DNA of 64,000 nucleotides, taken from Pteria penguin. Its lineage: Eukaryota > Mollusca > Bivalvia > Pterioida > Pteriidae. The stretch covers positions 55,181,739 through 55,245,738 of the forward strand of contig CM068584.1 in assembly GCA_035048485.1 (NCBI GenBank). The letters run 5' to 3'. Numbering within the stretch: the stretch's first letter is position 1; the number at the start of each line of letters is the position of its first letter. Shown here in pieces: positions 44,069 through 55,932 of the stretch. Both the position numbers and the translations under genes were made by a program. Under the pieces are notes generated by a model. The model made no database searches and was not told the origin of the DNA. It saw nothing but the letters and a program-made list of their open reading frames with translations.

Positions 44069-45349
44069 GCGATGACTTCTTGCAAATGTCGACAAAACCT
44101 TTCACGGCAATGGACGCAATGACGTCTTTGATAATGAATATGCATCATGAATGGATCACATTTGTAGCTTTATGATTTATAACGAAAAGGAAATAGAGTC
44201 CGTGCACAATACATTTGGTAGAAAACAAATTAATTTTCTATCAACTACTAGGAAACAGAGTTTAGTAGTAACTATTACGTATATATATGACATGAGCAAG
44301 TGAGTTTAGGATAGGATTGGATTGATATCCAAGATATTGTTTATGGCATATGTTTTTAACCTTTTCGCGTCATATGACATTTTCCAGAAAAATGCTCTTA
44401 TTTTCAACATAGTATTTTAAACACCGCAATGTAAAGCTTAAGAAGATTTCACACTCGAATGGGCCCCCACTTCCGGGATATATAAAAAATCTACAATGAT
44501 TTGCACCAAGTGTTTTGAATTATAATGAATATATCCGTAATGAACGGAAAAAAAACCTCATACATTAAGAATTTGACCTAACGTGATGTATCGGAAAACT
44601 GTACCGTTATATTCTTATGAAATATGATTTTTGTATGAATCTAAACGAAAGAAGGGAGGGACGGGAAAGAACAAGCAGGGTCGGTGTCTTGGAAAAGCAG
44701 ATACATGACAGGTGCTTAAAATAAAAGAGTAATGAAGTCAGTCAAATAAAGAATACATGGCAGGTGTTGAAAATAAAAATCGATAATAATGAAAATACAA
44801 GAATAAAAATCGATAATAACTACAGTGAGGATCTTCAGATTGGAACCCCAGTTACAGACAGACATGTTAAGATTGTGAAGTGGGTGAGAGATTGTGAAGT
44901 GGGTGAGAGAGAATATGCCACAAACAACACACAACTTCGATGTTTGGCATGTTGCAAAAGGTAGATCGTCATTAATGAACTTAAGATCAACCTGTGCCAA
45001 CTTTTTATGCACCCATCTGGTGCTAAATTGTAAATTTACACAGTAACCATTCAGTTTTTAAAATATCAATAGAGATCAGTGTCGCCAACACCTACAACGA
45101 ATATCTTTACATTCAACCAAACTTCTGTTGGGTTAATTTAACATATTATATGGCAACACGTGATAAACAGACCAATATGCTTAAAGCCATATGACCTACT
45201 TTACATCTAAGAAAAGAATCAATACCAGCATATATGATTTAATCTATTAAGAATATTTGAACTATAGGAATTAAAAAGAAATCAACTGCCATATCAAAAG
45301 AGAGGGATTGTGGAGATCTAGCCCCATGGATCTAGGGCATTTTAAATCA
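44069..45349. other. No recognised gene
   Basis: Unique AT-rich sequence. A 21-bp tandem duplication (GATTGTGAAGTGGGTGAGAGA) at about 44872-44912. No supported exon. Confidence 0.45.
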
Positions 45350-45922
45350 TGTCTACTGGACTGCAATCCCTTGCCAACCATGTGATCAACAAACACAAGC
45401 ATAAAGGCTGCTTGTTTCCAGAGTGTCAACATGGACCTGGCATTGAATGTGAAAGATGGGAAAAATAGTTAAAAATGGGTAAATATGACATAAACACCCT
45501 TATTAGTGATAAGTAATATCAAAGATGTAACATACATGCATATTATTACATATAGATCGAAACTCTTCTTTTTTACTACTCATAGATTATGCTTTTCAAG
45601 TTCATAAAGCTTTTTTTAGAATATCATCGAAGGATATTGTAGTTTAATTCTATACTTCTATTCTTACGTGAATCAAGCAATTATTTTGTCATTTAATCGG
45701 TCGATTGCAATGATTTCTGTTTTACTTCAAGATTTGAAAGTTGCTGCAAAAGTGCAAGATCTTGTCTTGTCTAAACAAATGGTACGGGATATTCGAAAGT
45801 TGTCTCCTGGCCCCCAAACATCTGCCTTGGAAGGATATCATGCAATAAGCAATCATTATGCTCAAAACATGATAGGCTTCTCCTATCATGGGATGAGAAG
45901 TATACATGCATGTCTATCACCA
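45350..45922 (+). pseudogene. Transposase-like relic interrupted by LINE D
   Basis: Plus strand. Part one (about 45350-45468): LQSLANHVINKHKHKGCLFP followed by ECQHGPGIECERWEK and a TAG. Part two (about 45690-45920): KQMVRDIRKLSPGPQTSALE then GYHAISNHYAQNMIGFSYHG. The C-x2-C...C-x-H-G...W cluster followed by D-I-x-x-L-S-P-x-x-Q-T-S-x-L-E-x-(Y/F)-H is a conserved stretch in a large group of uncharacterised animal proteins that are probably transposon-derived. Family knowledge is from recall. The reading stops at the 5' end of LINE D. About 200 bp between the parts are unreadable. Confidence 0.55.
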
Positions 45923-46585
45923 GACCCCCGTGGGGTCCCCGGGGTGATAAGAATAGGACCTCCGTACCTCTTGCGTGTCGTATGAGGCGACTAAATGAGG
46001 CACCCGGGGAATTCTTATGAAAGATTCCCAAGCACCCTCTTGCTGGTCGCGGTTATAGACGAAATGAGGCATCCTGTTTGCCGTGGGATGCAACCCGTGT
46101 CGTTTGAAGACGGGATCCTGGTGGCCGAGGGCATCTTCAAACTGCGGTTTGTTTGTGTCCAACACTTCACTTTGGCCTTTACTTCAGCTAGACGGGCGGT
46201 CGGATGGGCCCGATCCTGATCAATCGGCTTTGTCATGCCAAGCCCTCATTTATCTTGCTTATTCCATCTTGAAGTACTATGCATATTGTCTAATTTTGTC
46301 TTTTTGTCATATATTGCATTTTCCAAATTTTCATTTGAGAAGGCGGTGGCTAATCGATTGTAAATGGAAAGTATTTGCATGCCATTGACTGTTCTGAAAT
46401 GTACTCTCGACTGGTACCCGAGTTACCTTTTCTGCAGTTAAATGCATTTCTTTTCTTTATAGTCGAGTATACTTTCACAACAACTCCAGTGCATTGCTGT
46501 AGGAGAGCCACAGTGTATTGCCTGGTCCTTGTTGACACTCCCTGGAGGGTTGGTTGTTGTGAGAATGAATTATGAATCTTTTCTA
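45923..46585 (+). other. LINE D 5' untranslated region, probably with internal promoter
   Basis: Conserved with the same region in copies B and C, including GTACCTCTTGCGTGTCGTAT and CTTTGTCATGCCAAGCCCTC. LINEs of this type carry internal promoters here; no specific site is identified. Confidence 0.75.
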
Positions 46586-47903
46586 ATGGCTTCCCCAATA
46601 CTAAACCACCAAACTTTGAACAAACGAAAACGTCTTGCGGACAATAATGAAAACACTCTTGAACAACCTGATGATGACTGGTCTCGCTTTCTGATAATAA
46701 CATCTGAGGATAGGGCTTTAGCTAAAGCTTCACCCTTCTTGGTAGATAAAACCATACAATCAGTGGCAGGCACGGTTAAAAACGTTACGAAACAAAGGAA
46801 CGGTCAGCTTTTAGTTGAATGTGCTAAAAAGCAACAATCGTTGAATTTGTTAACGTTGGACCACATTGGTGACATTCCTGTTAAAGTAACTCCTCATTTT
46901 AACCTCAATACATGTCGTGGTATTTTGAGGGACAAAGACAAAAATCTTGCTTTATTAGCAGATGACGTCATTCTGTCCGAATTGAAAAATCAGAAAGTTG
47001 TCGGTGTACGTTGTTTCATTATTAAAAAGGATGGCAAAGAAATCAAAACACATACTTTCCTTCTTACATTTAGTACATCATTTGTACCTCAACAAATAAA
47101 ATTAGGCTATGTTACAGCCAAAGTTGACCTATATTATCCTTCGCCGTTGCGTTGTTTTAATTGTCAGAAGTTTGGTCACAGCTTGAAGACATGTCGAAAT
47201 AGGAAAACGTGTCACCAATGTGGTCATGTTGACACTGGAGTTGACGGGTATGATGAACACGTTGGTGGCATTGAACCTTGTTCTGCCGACGCTAAATGCC
47301 TGAACTGTAAAGGCAATCATTGTGCTTCATCGAAGGACTGCCCTATATGCAAAAAAGAACAGGAGATTATAAAGATTAAAGTTGAACAGGGATTATCATA
47401 TCCTGAAGCAAGGAAAGTTTATGAAAACCAACATATTCCTGCAATAAATATTAACAGCTACGCTTCCAAAGCTTCAAAGAAAACTGTTTCAATTGCCATT
47501 CAAACTGACATATCATGTTTGAAATCTGATATTTACTCCTTATCTGCTGTGTCTAAACCTAAAGCATCCTCGTCGACTTCGTCTTCGCAGACTGCATCAA
47601 ATCTGCAAAAAAACAGTGAACAATAAATCATCATCTCCTGTGAAATCTAAAAGCAAAACAAGTGTTAAAAATAGACCGTCGTCCGCAAATGTACCACTGA
47701 GCCCTGAGGTGGTCGTTCGGAGTAAATTCGATGTTTTGGAAATAGAGATGGAAGTTACCTCTCCTGATTCGACAGAAAATCCTACTTCTATAAATGCTGA
47801 TAAAATTACAACAAATATTCCTTTCATAAATGTAAGGGGTCGTAGTAAGTCCCCAAAGAAAAAAGGTCGCAAGCCTTCACTTGCCCGAATTACAGACAAA
47901 TGA
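46586..47903 (+). pseudogene. LINE D ORF1: gag-like protein with CCHC knuckles, -1 slip site
   Basis: MASPILNHQTLNKRKR start, conserved in copies A and B. Mid region SPFLVDKTIQSVAGTVKNVT and LGYVTAKVDLYYPSPLRCF, then knuckles CFNCQKFGHSLKTC, CHQCGHVD and CLNCKGNHCASSKDC. A coiled, Lys-rich segment and a Ser-rich segment follow. At CTG CAA AAA AAC AGT (about 47604-47616) the frame meets a stop soon after. A -1 shift on A_AAA_AAC continues in frame to GRSKSPKKKGRKPSLAR and the TGA at 47901. Either a simple one-base insertion or a programmed slip; copy C has the same A7 state. The predicted role is RNA binding and packaging in the retrotransposition particle. Confidence 0.85.
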
Positions 47904-50900
47904 TTCGATCCGATTCTATTATACAGTGGAACTGTAGAGGTTTAAAGGTAAATATAAATGACCTTTTTCAATTAGATCATATTTTTTCTCCAACGGTATT
48001 CTGCCTTCAGGAGACTCATCTTAAAGACACGGATAAACTTCAAGTGAAGAATTTCTCACAATATAATTTGTATAGTGTAAATGAAAGAGCTACAGGTGGT
48101 TCGTCCATCTTTGTTCGGAATTCCATTTTACACAGTAATATTTCACTGAACACAACTTTACAAGCTGTTGCTGTACGTGTTACATTACATAAAACAATCA
48201 CTTTATGTTCAATATATATTCCACCTAACTTAATTTTAGATCCACTTGAACTAGATAACCTTGTTGACCAGTTACCTAAACCATACATTTTATTAGGTGA
48301 CTTCAATGCCCATAATCCTTTGTGGGGCAGTGATAATACAGACAATAAAGGAAAAATAACTGAAAATTTCATAGAAAAACATAATTTATGTGTCTTTAAT
48401 GATGGGTCAAATACTTATTTACATCCTGGGAATGGTTCTTATACTTCGATTGACCTTGCCATAACAGATCCTTCGCTTTTTACTGATTTTGTATGGTCAG
48501 TCCATGATGACCTATGTGGAAGTGATCATTTTCCAACTCTTTTAAAAAGCAATATAACATCGAGCGATGATCGAATCCCACGCTGGAAACTCGATAAAGC
48601 TGATTGGACACAATTCCAAACAGATTGTTTGTTTGAACTTAATACAACGAGTTATGATAGTGAAAAAGAAGCTATTCTTACTTTTACAAAGAATCTTATT
48701 CAAATTTGCGAGAAAAGTATACCTAAAACCTCTACAATACCAAAACGTAAATATAACCCATGGTTTGATGACAATTGTAGAATTGTTGTCAAAGAGCGGA
48801 AGAAGGCTGAAAAACTTTATAAACGGCATCCAATAAATTCTAATCTAAATACACTTCGTAAATGTAGGGCCATCGCCAGGCGCACTATAAATCAAAGCAA
48901 ACGATTATCATGGAGAAAATATGTATCTAAAGTTAATACGCATACCCCTATTAATAAAGTCTGGAAGATGATTAAGAAAATTAACGGTAAAGGCACCTCA
49001 TCCAAATTAAAACACCAGACAAAAGACAAAATAATACGATTTTAACGTCAAAAGCTGATATTGCAAATTTTTTGGGAGAAACTTTTTCAAAAAATTCTTC
49101 TTCCACAAACTGTTTACTGGAATTTCAACGGATAAAACGTAAGACCGAAAAAATAAAACTTAATTTTAATTCTTATAGTACTGAAGATTATAACAAACTA
49201 TTTTCTATTGATGAATTAAAGTCCTCTTTAGAAAAATCTCGTGATACAGCGACTGGGTCAGACGAAATTCATTACCAAATTCTTAAACATCTTCCAATAG
49301 AATCATTATATATATTACTAGATATTTTCAATCGAATTTGGTCTGAAGGCGAATTTCCTGTATCATGGAGAGATTCCATTATAATTCCTATTCCAAAAAC
49401 AGGAAAGGATCATACTGATCCCATTAACTATAGGCCAATATCATTAACTAGCTGTGTATGTAAATTTTAGAACGAATGATTAATGATAGACTTGTCTGGT
49501 TTTTGGAACATAATAATTTACTTACTGATATTCAGTGTGGTTTTAGAAAACACAGAAGTACTGTCGATCATCTTGTTCGTTTAGAATCATATATTCGTGA
49601 TGCTTTTATAAATAAAGAACATGTTGTATCGATATTTTTTGATTTAGAAAAGGCATATGATACAACTTGGAAATATGGTATTTTATATAATATGGGTCTC
49701 CGAGGTAACTTGCCAATATTTATTTCGAATTTTTTAAAAGACAGAAGGTTTAATATTCGACTAGGTGCTCATACGTCCAATTGTTATGAACAGGAGTTGG
49801 GTGTACCTCAGGGAAGTATATTATCCGTTACTCTGTTTAGCATTAAAATTAATAGTTTAGCTCAAGTTTTGAAACATGATATAGATGGTTCCCTTTATGT
49901 TGATGACTTTCAAATATGCTGCCGAGGGAAAAATATGAATATGATTGAGCGGAAGCTTCAGCTTTGTTTGAACCATATCTTCCAATGGTCAATTGAAAAC
50001 GGTTTTAAATTTTCGAAAAATAAAACTTCTTGTGTTCATTTTTGCCAGAATAGGCGTTTACATAATGATCCAGAACTGTTTATGGACGGTAATCAGATTA
50101 AAGTAGTGAATGAAGTTAAATTTCTTGGACTTATATTTGATAAACGATTATCGTTTTTGCCGCATATCAGATCTTTGAAAGTAAAATGTTTAAAAGCTTT
50201 AGATATATTAAAAGTTTTATCTGGTGTGGAGTGGGGTGCTGAAAGTACAACCTTGCTCCAGCTTTATAGATCGCTGGTTCGATCGAAGCTGGACTATGGT
50301 TGCATTGTTTATGGTTCGGCCAGAAAGTCCTATTTACAGCTTCTGGACACCATACATCACCAGGGCTTACGTTCGAGTCTTGGTGCATTCAGAACCTCAC
50401 CTGCAACTAGTTTATATGCTGAAGCTGGGGAACAATCTTTAAATGAAAGAAGACTGAAACTTACTTTGCAATATGTAATTAAACTGTATTCAAATTCTTC
50501 GAATCCCGCTTTTGACTGCGTTTTTAAACCAAAACATGGAATTTTATACAATAGTAAACCCAATAGTATTAAAAATATTGGATTACGGGTTCGACCACAC
50601 ATTGAAAAGACTGGAATTAGATTATCTGATATAGCAAATTATGAAATACCTTCTTCACCGCCTTGGTTGATGAAAAAATCGAACGTTATACTGAAATTAT
50701 CAGATCATGAGAAAATTGATACGAATTCTTTGAAATACATGTATCAACAAATGTTTTCAGAAATAAGATCTTTGTATTCGGAATATAAATCATACTATAC
50801 TGATGGTTCCAAGGATGATGGCAGAGTGGCAGCTGCTGCAGTAACTGATACCGATATTTCTTTATCCATACGTTTACCAAATAATTGTTCTATATTTACA

Positions 50901-51590
50901 GCTGAAGCTAAGGCTATACTGTTAGCACTTGTTCATATTGAAAAAAATAAACACTTTAAGAGTATCGTTTTTTCTGACTCTTTATCATGTCTTCAAGCTA
51001 TCAAAAATTTCAATACTAGTAATCCCTACATCTTGAGGATTTTAGAAAAGGTAAATTCTTTGTTGTCAAATAATTTTGACATTGTATTTTGTTGGCTTCC
51101 TGGACATACGGGATTCGTAGGTAACGTTAAAGCTGACAAAGCAGCAAAAGAAGGATTAAATAGACTAGATATCGTAGGAAAAATACCTTACACAGATTTT
51201 AAACCATCTATATTGAATTATATTGATGCTTTGTCACAAGAAAACTGGGACCATGAAGATAATAATAAACTCCATGATCTGAAGCCGTTTTTTAAATATA
51301 GAATAAATTATCATCATTCTTGTCGTAGAGATGAAATTGTTACTTGTAGACTCCGCATTGGGCATTCTTGGATAACGCATTCTTACCTTTTAAAGGAAGA
51401 GCCTCCTCCAGAGTGTATCCCTTGCGGATGTCTATTAAGTATTAAACATATATTGTTGGAATGTGCAGACACTGCACACATTCGAAATCAGTATTATACT
51501 GTACAAAGTATGAATGAATTATTTGAGAGTATCAGTATTTCAAGAGTTCTCGATTTTTTGAAAGAAGTGAACCTATTCAATAAAATATGA
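47900..51590 (+). pseudogene. LINE D ORF2: endonuclease, reverse transcriptase, RNase H
   Basis: The ATG at 47900 overlaps the ORF1 stop. Endonuclease 47900-48560: MIRSDSIIQWNCRGLKVN, QETHLKDT, GDFNAHNPLWG, SIDLAITD, GSDHFP. Linker with WKMIKKINGKGTS. RT about 49180-50100: NYRPISLTSCV, HVVSIFFDLEKAYDTTW, GVPQGSILSVTLFS, YVDD at 49896-49907. RNase H about 50790-51170: YTDGSKDDG, FTAEAKAILL, SDSLSCLQAI, GHTGFVGNVKADKAAK. The C-terminal zinc-like cluster CIPCGCLLSIKHILLEC is near 51418-51470. Lesions: a frameshift at about 49010-49070, a one-base loss near 49465, and a 3-residue deletion at KYGILYNMGL. About 1,230 codons if read through, a normal length for the clade. Confidence 0.93.
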
Positions 51591-51796
51591 TATATTGAAA
51601 TGTAACGTATTATAATTGTGTATATATGTATATTTTAGTACATCACATCATTTATATGTAGATACGTTATACAATGAGAGCTGGTCTTTCCTAAATATTT
51701 TTAATTGCTCTTTTTAATTTGGTTTATGTTAGCTTGTAACCGTCGCCATATGGGTGAAATATTCCCGGTGCGACGTAAAACAATAATGTATCTATC

Positions 51797-52245
51797 TATC
51801 TTTTCTAAGTCTTTTACATAACAAGACAGTAAAAAATGTAATAGTCCCTTAAAGGGTCCATGAAAATGACAGACTGGAAAATACAGAAATAGATGAATAT
51901 TGATTATTATATTATAGTAGATTACGTAAAGTTTTAAAAATTCCTATTCCAAATTACTTGGTTTAACTGTATTACTCAGTAGAGAATATCAGAGAATTTA
52001 GTTAGTCTAGCTAGCTAGCTGGATAAAGGTAAGCAGTATATAAATGCACGTAAGATAAAAAGCAAGCAATATATACAAATGCAAAGCAGGAAATCAACTA
52101 AATACTATCTACAAGTTGATATCATACTGTAAGCTAACAGAATTTTTTCTCTTTCTCATATTGATACATTATTTAATTATTAATATTGACGAAAGACCAA
52201 ATAAAGATGTTGAAACTAAAGCAAAAAGAACTGAAATGGACAAAA
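51797..52245. other. No recognised gene
   Basis: Unique AT-rich sequence between LINE D and the 3' end of the next minus-strand gene. Contains a short CTAGCTAGCTAGCTGG palindromic run near 52010. Confidence 0.5.
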
Positions 52246-53588
52246 TTACAATGCAACTTCATCATAAAGCGGTTCTAATTCAAATGACGATCCAGAATAA
52301 GTATCATTATTGAAACAATCGAAAAAAAAAAAGCAAAATACTGAACTGAATATAAAATATGGAAATAAATATTTACTTATCAGAATTTCAAATCCTTGTT
52401 TATCATTGTTGGATATTTGGAGTAGTGTGGTTTGCAACACATCACTGCTGTGCCCACTACTGCCAGCTGAAATCTCCCAGTCCAGGTATTTGTGCTAGGA
52501 ATGAGAGATATAAAGTATATATTTCTTTGTTTCAGTAAACTGATATATGTGTAGACTAACATTACATGGAAGGTATACTACAGCTGATTGATAATTAATA
52601 ATCTTAATAACTTGAAATACTTACAGCTGGCAGTGAGGTTAGAGGGGTATTAACTCTTCCAGGTGTTAGGTCTTTAGGCTGTGCAACAGTGAGAGTGAAA
52701 GTTTTATTAAAATGGGATTTTAATTTCAAATAAAAGGAATTTTTATGTATCAATGTCAAATAGCACTACATTTTAGCTATGCTACAGCCTTGTACCATAA
52801 TCTTTCTGTTTAATAATTACGACTGAGGGTGAAGTAGTTGTGCATGAAAGAGAGTGGAACTGACTTTAAAAATCTATATAAACATTGAACATTAAAAGAT
52901 AGTTTATATGTGTAAATGAATCGTATATTATTATGTGTTGAATAATATTTCACAGTAGCTATGGCTGAAAAATAATAGCAATGGTATACATGTTACTGAT
53001 TTGTATCTTTCAAATAGTTTGAATGATTTCATCAATTTAATGAAATATTTTGAGTAATACTTACAGTAAAGGAGAGAGTGGATGTATCAGAGTTTGTGTA
53101 ATGTCCATTATCTTTCTTAGGGTGTGCTTGCACTCCCTGAATTCTGCAAGAGATTCATTTCAAATGTATAAATCTGATAAATAAATTGTTAAGAATATTA
53201 TGTACCAACATGTTTTGAACAAAAGAACAATTTCTGAATTAATATAAATGAGTCCCCCACCCCTTTTAATTTATTCCATACTTGCACATACTTCACCGTT
53301 GACACTAAGAAAAATTTCAGTTTTAGAGACAAGAGCATCACAATTTCTGTTCTCCATGTCCAATATAACAACTTCTTTAATGAATGTACACTCTGGTAAG
53401 TCCAGTATGCTGCTGGCCTGGAACCTCGGAAATACAACTCGCTCTCTGTCAATACAGCCGTAATAAATCCCTTCTCCTAGCCAGGTACATCTAGAGGTTT
53501 GTAGATTGCAAACTTCTTGCAAGAGAAAACATGAAGCACTAGGGCTAACAGTCAAAAACAACATCAGCGCACATGTAATTATGAACAT
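52246..53588 (-). CDS. Four-exon host gene, predicted small type I membrane protein
   Basis: Minus strand. Exons 53292-53588, 53065-53136, 52625-52678 and 52246-52494; all junctions are phase 0 with GT-AG (GAA|GTATGT, ACT|GTAAGT, GCT|GTAAGT; acceptors GAATTCAG, TTGCACAG, CATTCCTAG). Joined length is 223 codons. Exon 1 starts MFIITCALMLFLTVSPSASC, a clear signal peptide, followed by a Cys-containing ectodomain (CNLQTSRCTWLGEGIYYGC, FPRFQASSILDLPEC). Exons 2 and 3 encode a Thr/Ser/Pro-rich stalk. Exon 4 has a hydrophobic span YLFPYFIFSSVFCFFFF and an acidic tail ending FELEPLYDEVAL, where YDEV resembles an SH2-binding tyrosine motif. No frame lesion. The T-rich hydrophobic span could instead hide an intron. 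Domain family not recognised. Alternative small exons cannot be excluded. Confidence 0.6.
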
Positions 53589-54944
53589 TATTTTCCCGCT
53601 GTATTTTGACAGTAATTCTAAATACCCTAGCGGAGTGAAATGGTCTGAACATTATATTAGTACCTAACCCTTAAAGTACATTTTATTTTAATTTTATAAA
53701 TCCTTTCAATGATTTAATACATAAAAATTGGGTTTCCTTATGTATTTAAGCATCTAAACTCGAATAATCAATACATAATTGCATTTTATTTGTTAAAATA
53801 TAGCTGTTGCATTCGGCTGCGTCACATGGACTGGATACAAGTTATTACTAATACTAGTGCTAATAGTATGAAATAAAATAAAATCAAAAATAAAGTTTGA
53901 TGTTTTAATATTTACACAAATGTCATATACGAAGAAATGATGATATGAATAAATGAAATTGGATGACCAGCATAGCCACTACTCTTCCAAAACTATTGAA
54001 TTTCTATGATAGATAAATAATTTAGTTTTTGGCCTAAAAGTTGTGGGTAAACTTTACCCATAGATGTAATAATTAAATATACCTACTATAATTTAAATTA
54101 ATTACTATTCTGAATTCGAGATCCATGCTAGTTGGATACTTATATAGAGGTGAATTAAAATTGTAAAATCGTCTGCTTTTATACGGAATGGAGTGTTACA
54201 CACGCGATCTGGCCTCTTGTGATGACGTCATACGCCAAGAAAAATGAACAAACACGGGCTAAAGTGGCGATATGAAAAGTGTAATTAAACATTGTTTGCG
54301 GGTGTATTACACAGTAAACACAGTGAATATGACATAATTGGCTGTAAATTGTTACAATTTAATAATAAGATGCCATAACTAGAATAACCGAAAATATCTA
54401 GAAATGCAAAGTTTATAAACTAATATGCACGAAATAATGAGAACCGCACGGAGATTTCTATGTGAAACGTTACAAAGATACGTGACAGGTATGTGAATAA
54501 ATAATATCTTTCATCAATACAAAGTGAATGAAAATGTAACAGATAAATATATTAAAAGCAAAAACATATACAATATGAAGAATGGTGAAATATTTTCGTG
54601 CGATGTACTTTTAAGTGTGGTCCGAATCTCAATTAATCCCGACGGCTAACCGAGTTGAATACAGATGACAGAAAAGTTACAGTGAACACAATAAAAGCAA
54701 AGGAAATAATTCATAACACTACCCTCCTCCTTTGAAAAGCATTCGTCCCGAATGAATTTATTATAACAGGTGAGTAAACAGGTAAAAAAGAAATTAAATA
54801 TGTAATTATATGACTTATTATACATATGTTCTGATGTTATGTATGCATATTTAACAAGTTATGTATGCATATTTAACAATGTCAATTATATCAATATAGA
54901 AAAAGTTAATACAACAATCATTTACATTCCATTTTTTAAATATT
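53589..54944. other. No recognised gene; possible promoter side of the preceding gene
   Basis: Upstream of the minus-strand gene start. AT-rich with no long frame. A tandem GTTATGTATGCATATTTAACAA duplication lies around 54836-54880. Confidence 0.45.
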
Positions 54945-55243
54945 CACAGTTTTTGTCCTCTCAGGAATCCTAAGCATTTCTTCTCCAGAATTTCTACCAA
55001 ACCACTAAGGCCATAAAACTCTGCCTCCAAGTATAGCTTCTTAGATAGTCCAAGATAAATGCGAACATTCTCCCATCCCTGTTGATACTATAGGTCCTCA
55101 ATCCGTCTTTGACATAAGATTGAAGTGGGCCGTGTGCTGTAACCATCTTTTTAAATCTGCCTCCCTTCTCTTATGTTGGAACTCCTGTTATAAACTCAAA
55201 ATCTCCTATTTCCAGTCTAACTTTCGGGTGCATAGACTTGCCA
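54945..55243 (-). pseudogene. KCTD-type BTB/POZ domain pseudogene
   Basis: Minus strand. The frame reads VRLEIGDFEFITGVPT, a TAA, then GGRFKKMVTAHGPLQSYVKD, INRDGRMFAFILDYLRS. After a frame change and loss of about 20 residues it reads LEAEFYGLSGLVEILEKKC. This follows the BTB_2 (KCTD/potassium-channel tetramerisation) pattern: V-R-L-x-V-G-x-x-x-F-T-T, then D-R-D-G-x-x-F-x-x-I-L-x-Y-L-R, then E-A-E-F-Y-x-(L/I)-x-G-L. One stop plus one deletion/frameshift make it inactive. No intron is seen inside, so it may be a processed copy, but no poly-A or duplication was identified. Confidence 0.65.
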
Positions 55244-55932
55244 GAAACACCGAAAACACCAACAATTTACCGAAAACACTCAAATAATCACCGAAAACAT
55301 CAATGAACTTTTAAAATAAATTAGATTTTCTTAAAAGGGAGATTAAATCACAAATATGTTCCAAGTTTCAATAATATTGGATGGGTTTTGGCTGAATTAT
55401 AGCAAATAGTATTTATTACTTCACATGTAATCTATTTGTGCGATCGGCAGCCATTATGTAGGCATCGCTGATTCTACCTGACTTAAACTGTGATAGGACG
55501 TGCATGTCTAAATTACATGTTGTCTGTGTGTCTACTGATCTTATTCAATTATGCTACTATTTTTTTTTTATTTTTGTTATTTTCTGAAATGTTTTATATA
55601 CACCATTATAATACAGAATTTAATTACTTGAAAGTAACAATCGAAATGACAATGTGACGATGGTGACCGAATAGTGAAGTAGTTGCGTTAAGTATTACCC
55701 AATAGCTACCAAGTACTAGTGAAAATGATAATAACAAATACTTCAATTAATTTCAAACTTTATTATCATATAGTAGATAACTATCGTAGTACATGTAATA
55801 TGATAAATACGACAAACATGACAAAGACAAGCAATGTTTTATATATAAAGATAAAGCAGATAAATATATAAATAGATACACTATATATATGAATGTCTTG
55901 TGTCTTTTCCAAATCAAATCAAATAATATTTA
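55244..55932. other. No recognised gene; short CACCGAAAACA repeats
   Basis: Four imperfect ACCGAAAACA units at about 55248-55305. The rest is AT-rich unique sequence. Confidence 0.5.

Larger units (their letters stand above)
45923..51796 (+). mobile_element. LINE copy D, complete I/Nimb-like non-LTR retrotransposon
   Basis: 5.87 kb on the plus strand. The 5' end is GACCCCCGTGGGG and the 5' untranslated region about 660 bp. ORF1 (46586-47903) and ORF2 (47900-51590) follow, then a 3' region of about 200 bp with CCGTCGCCATATGGGTGAAA and GCGACGTAAAACAATAAT, ending in (ATCT)n. No poly-A. This is the least damaged of the family: it has an ORF1 frame change at an A7 run, two ORF2 frameshifts and a small deletion. 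It landed in the transposase-like relic. A clear target-site duplication is not evident because the site is itself TATC-rich. Confidence 0.95.

Noticed and set aside
45771..46388. Overlapping ORFs upstream of LINE D ORF1, also seen in copies B and C
   Set aside because: They lie in the repeated 5' untranslated region. Several frames on both strands are open in each copy and none has a domain.
49476..50600. Antisense ORFs within LINE ORF2 (for example 50167-50602)
   Set aside because: Shadow frames of the RT domain. The same antisense frames recur in copies A and B as a by-product of codon use.
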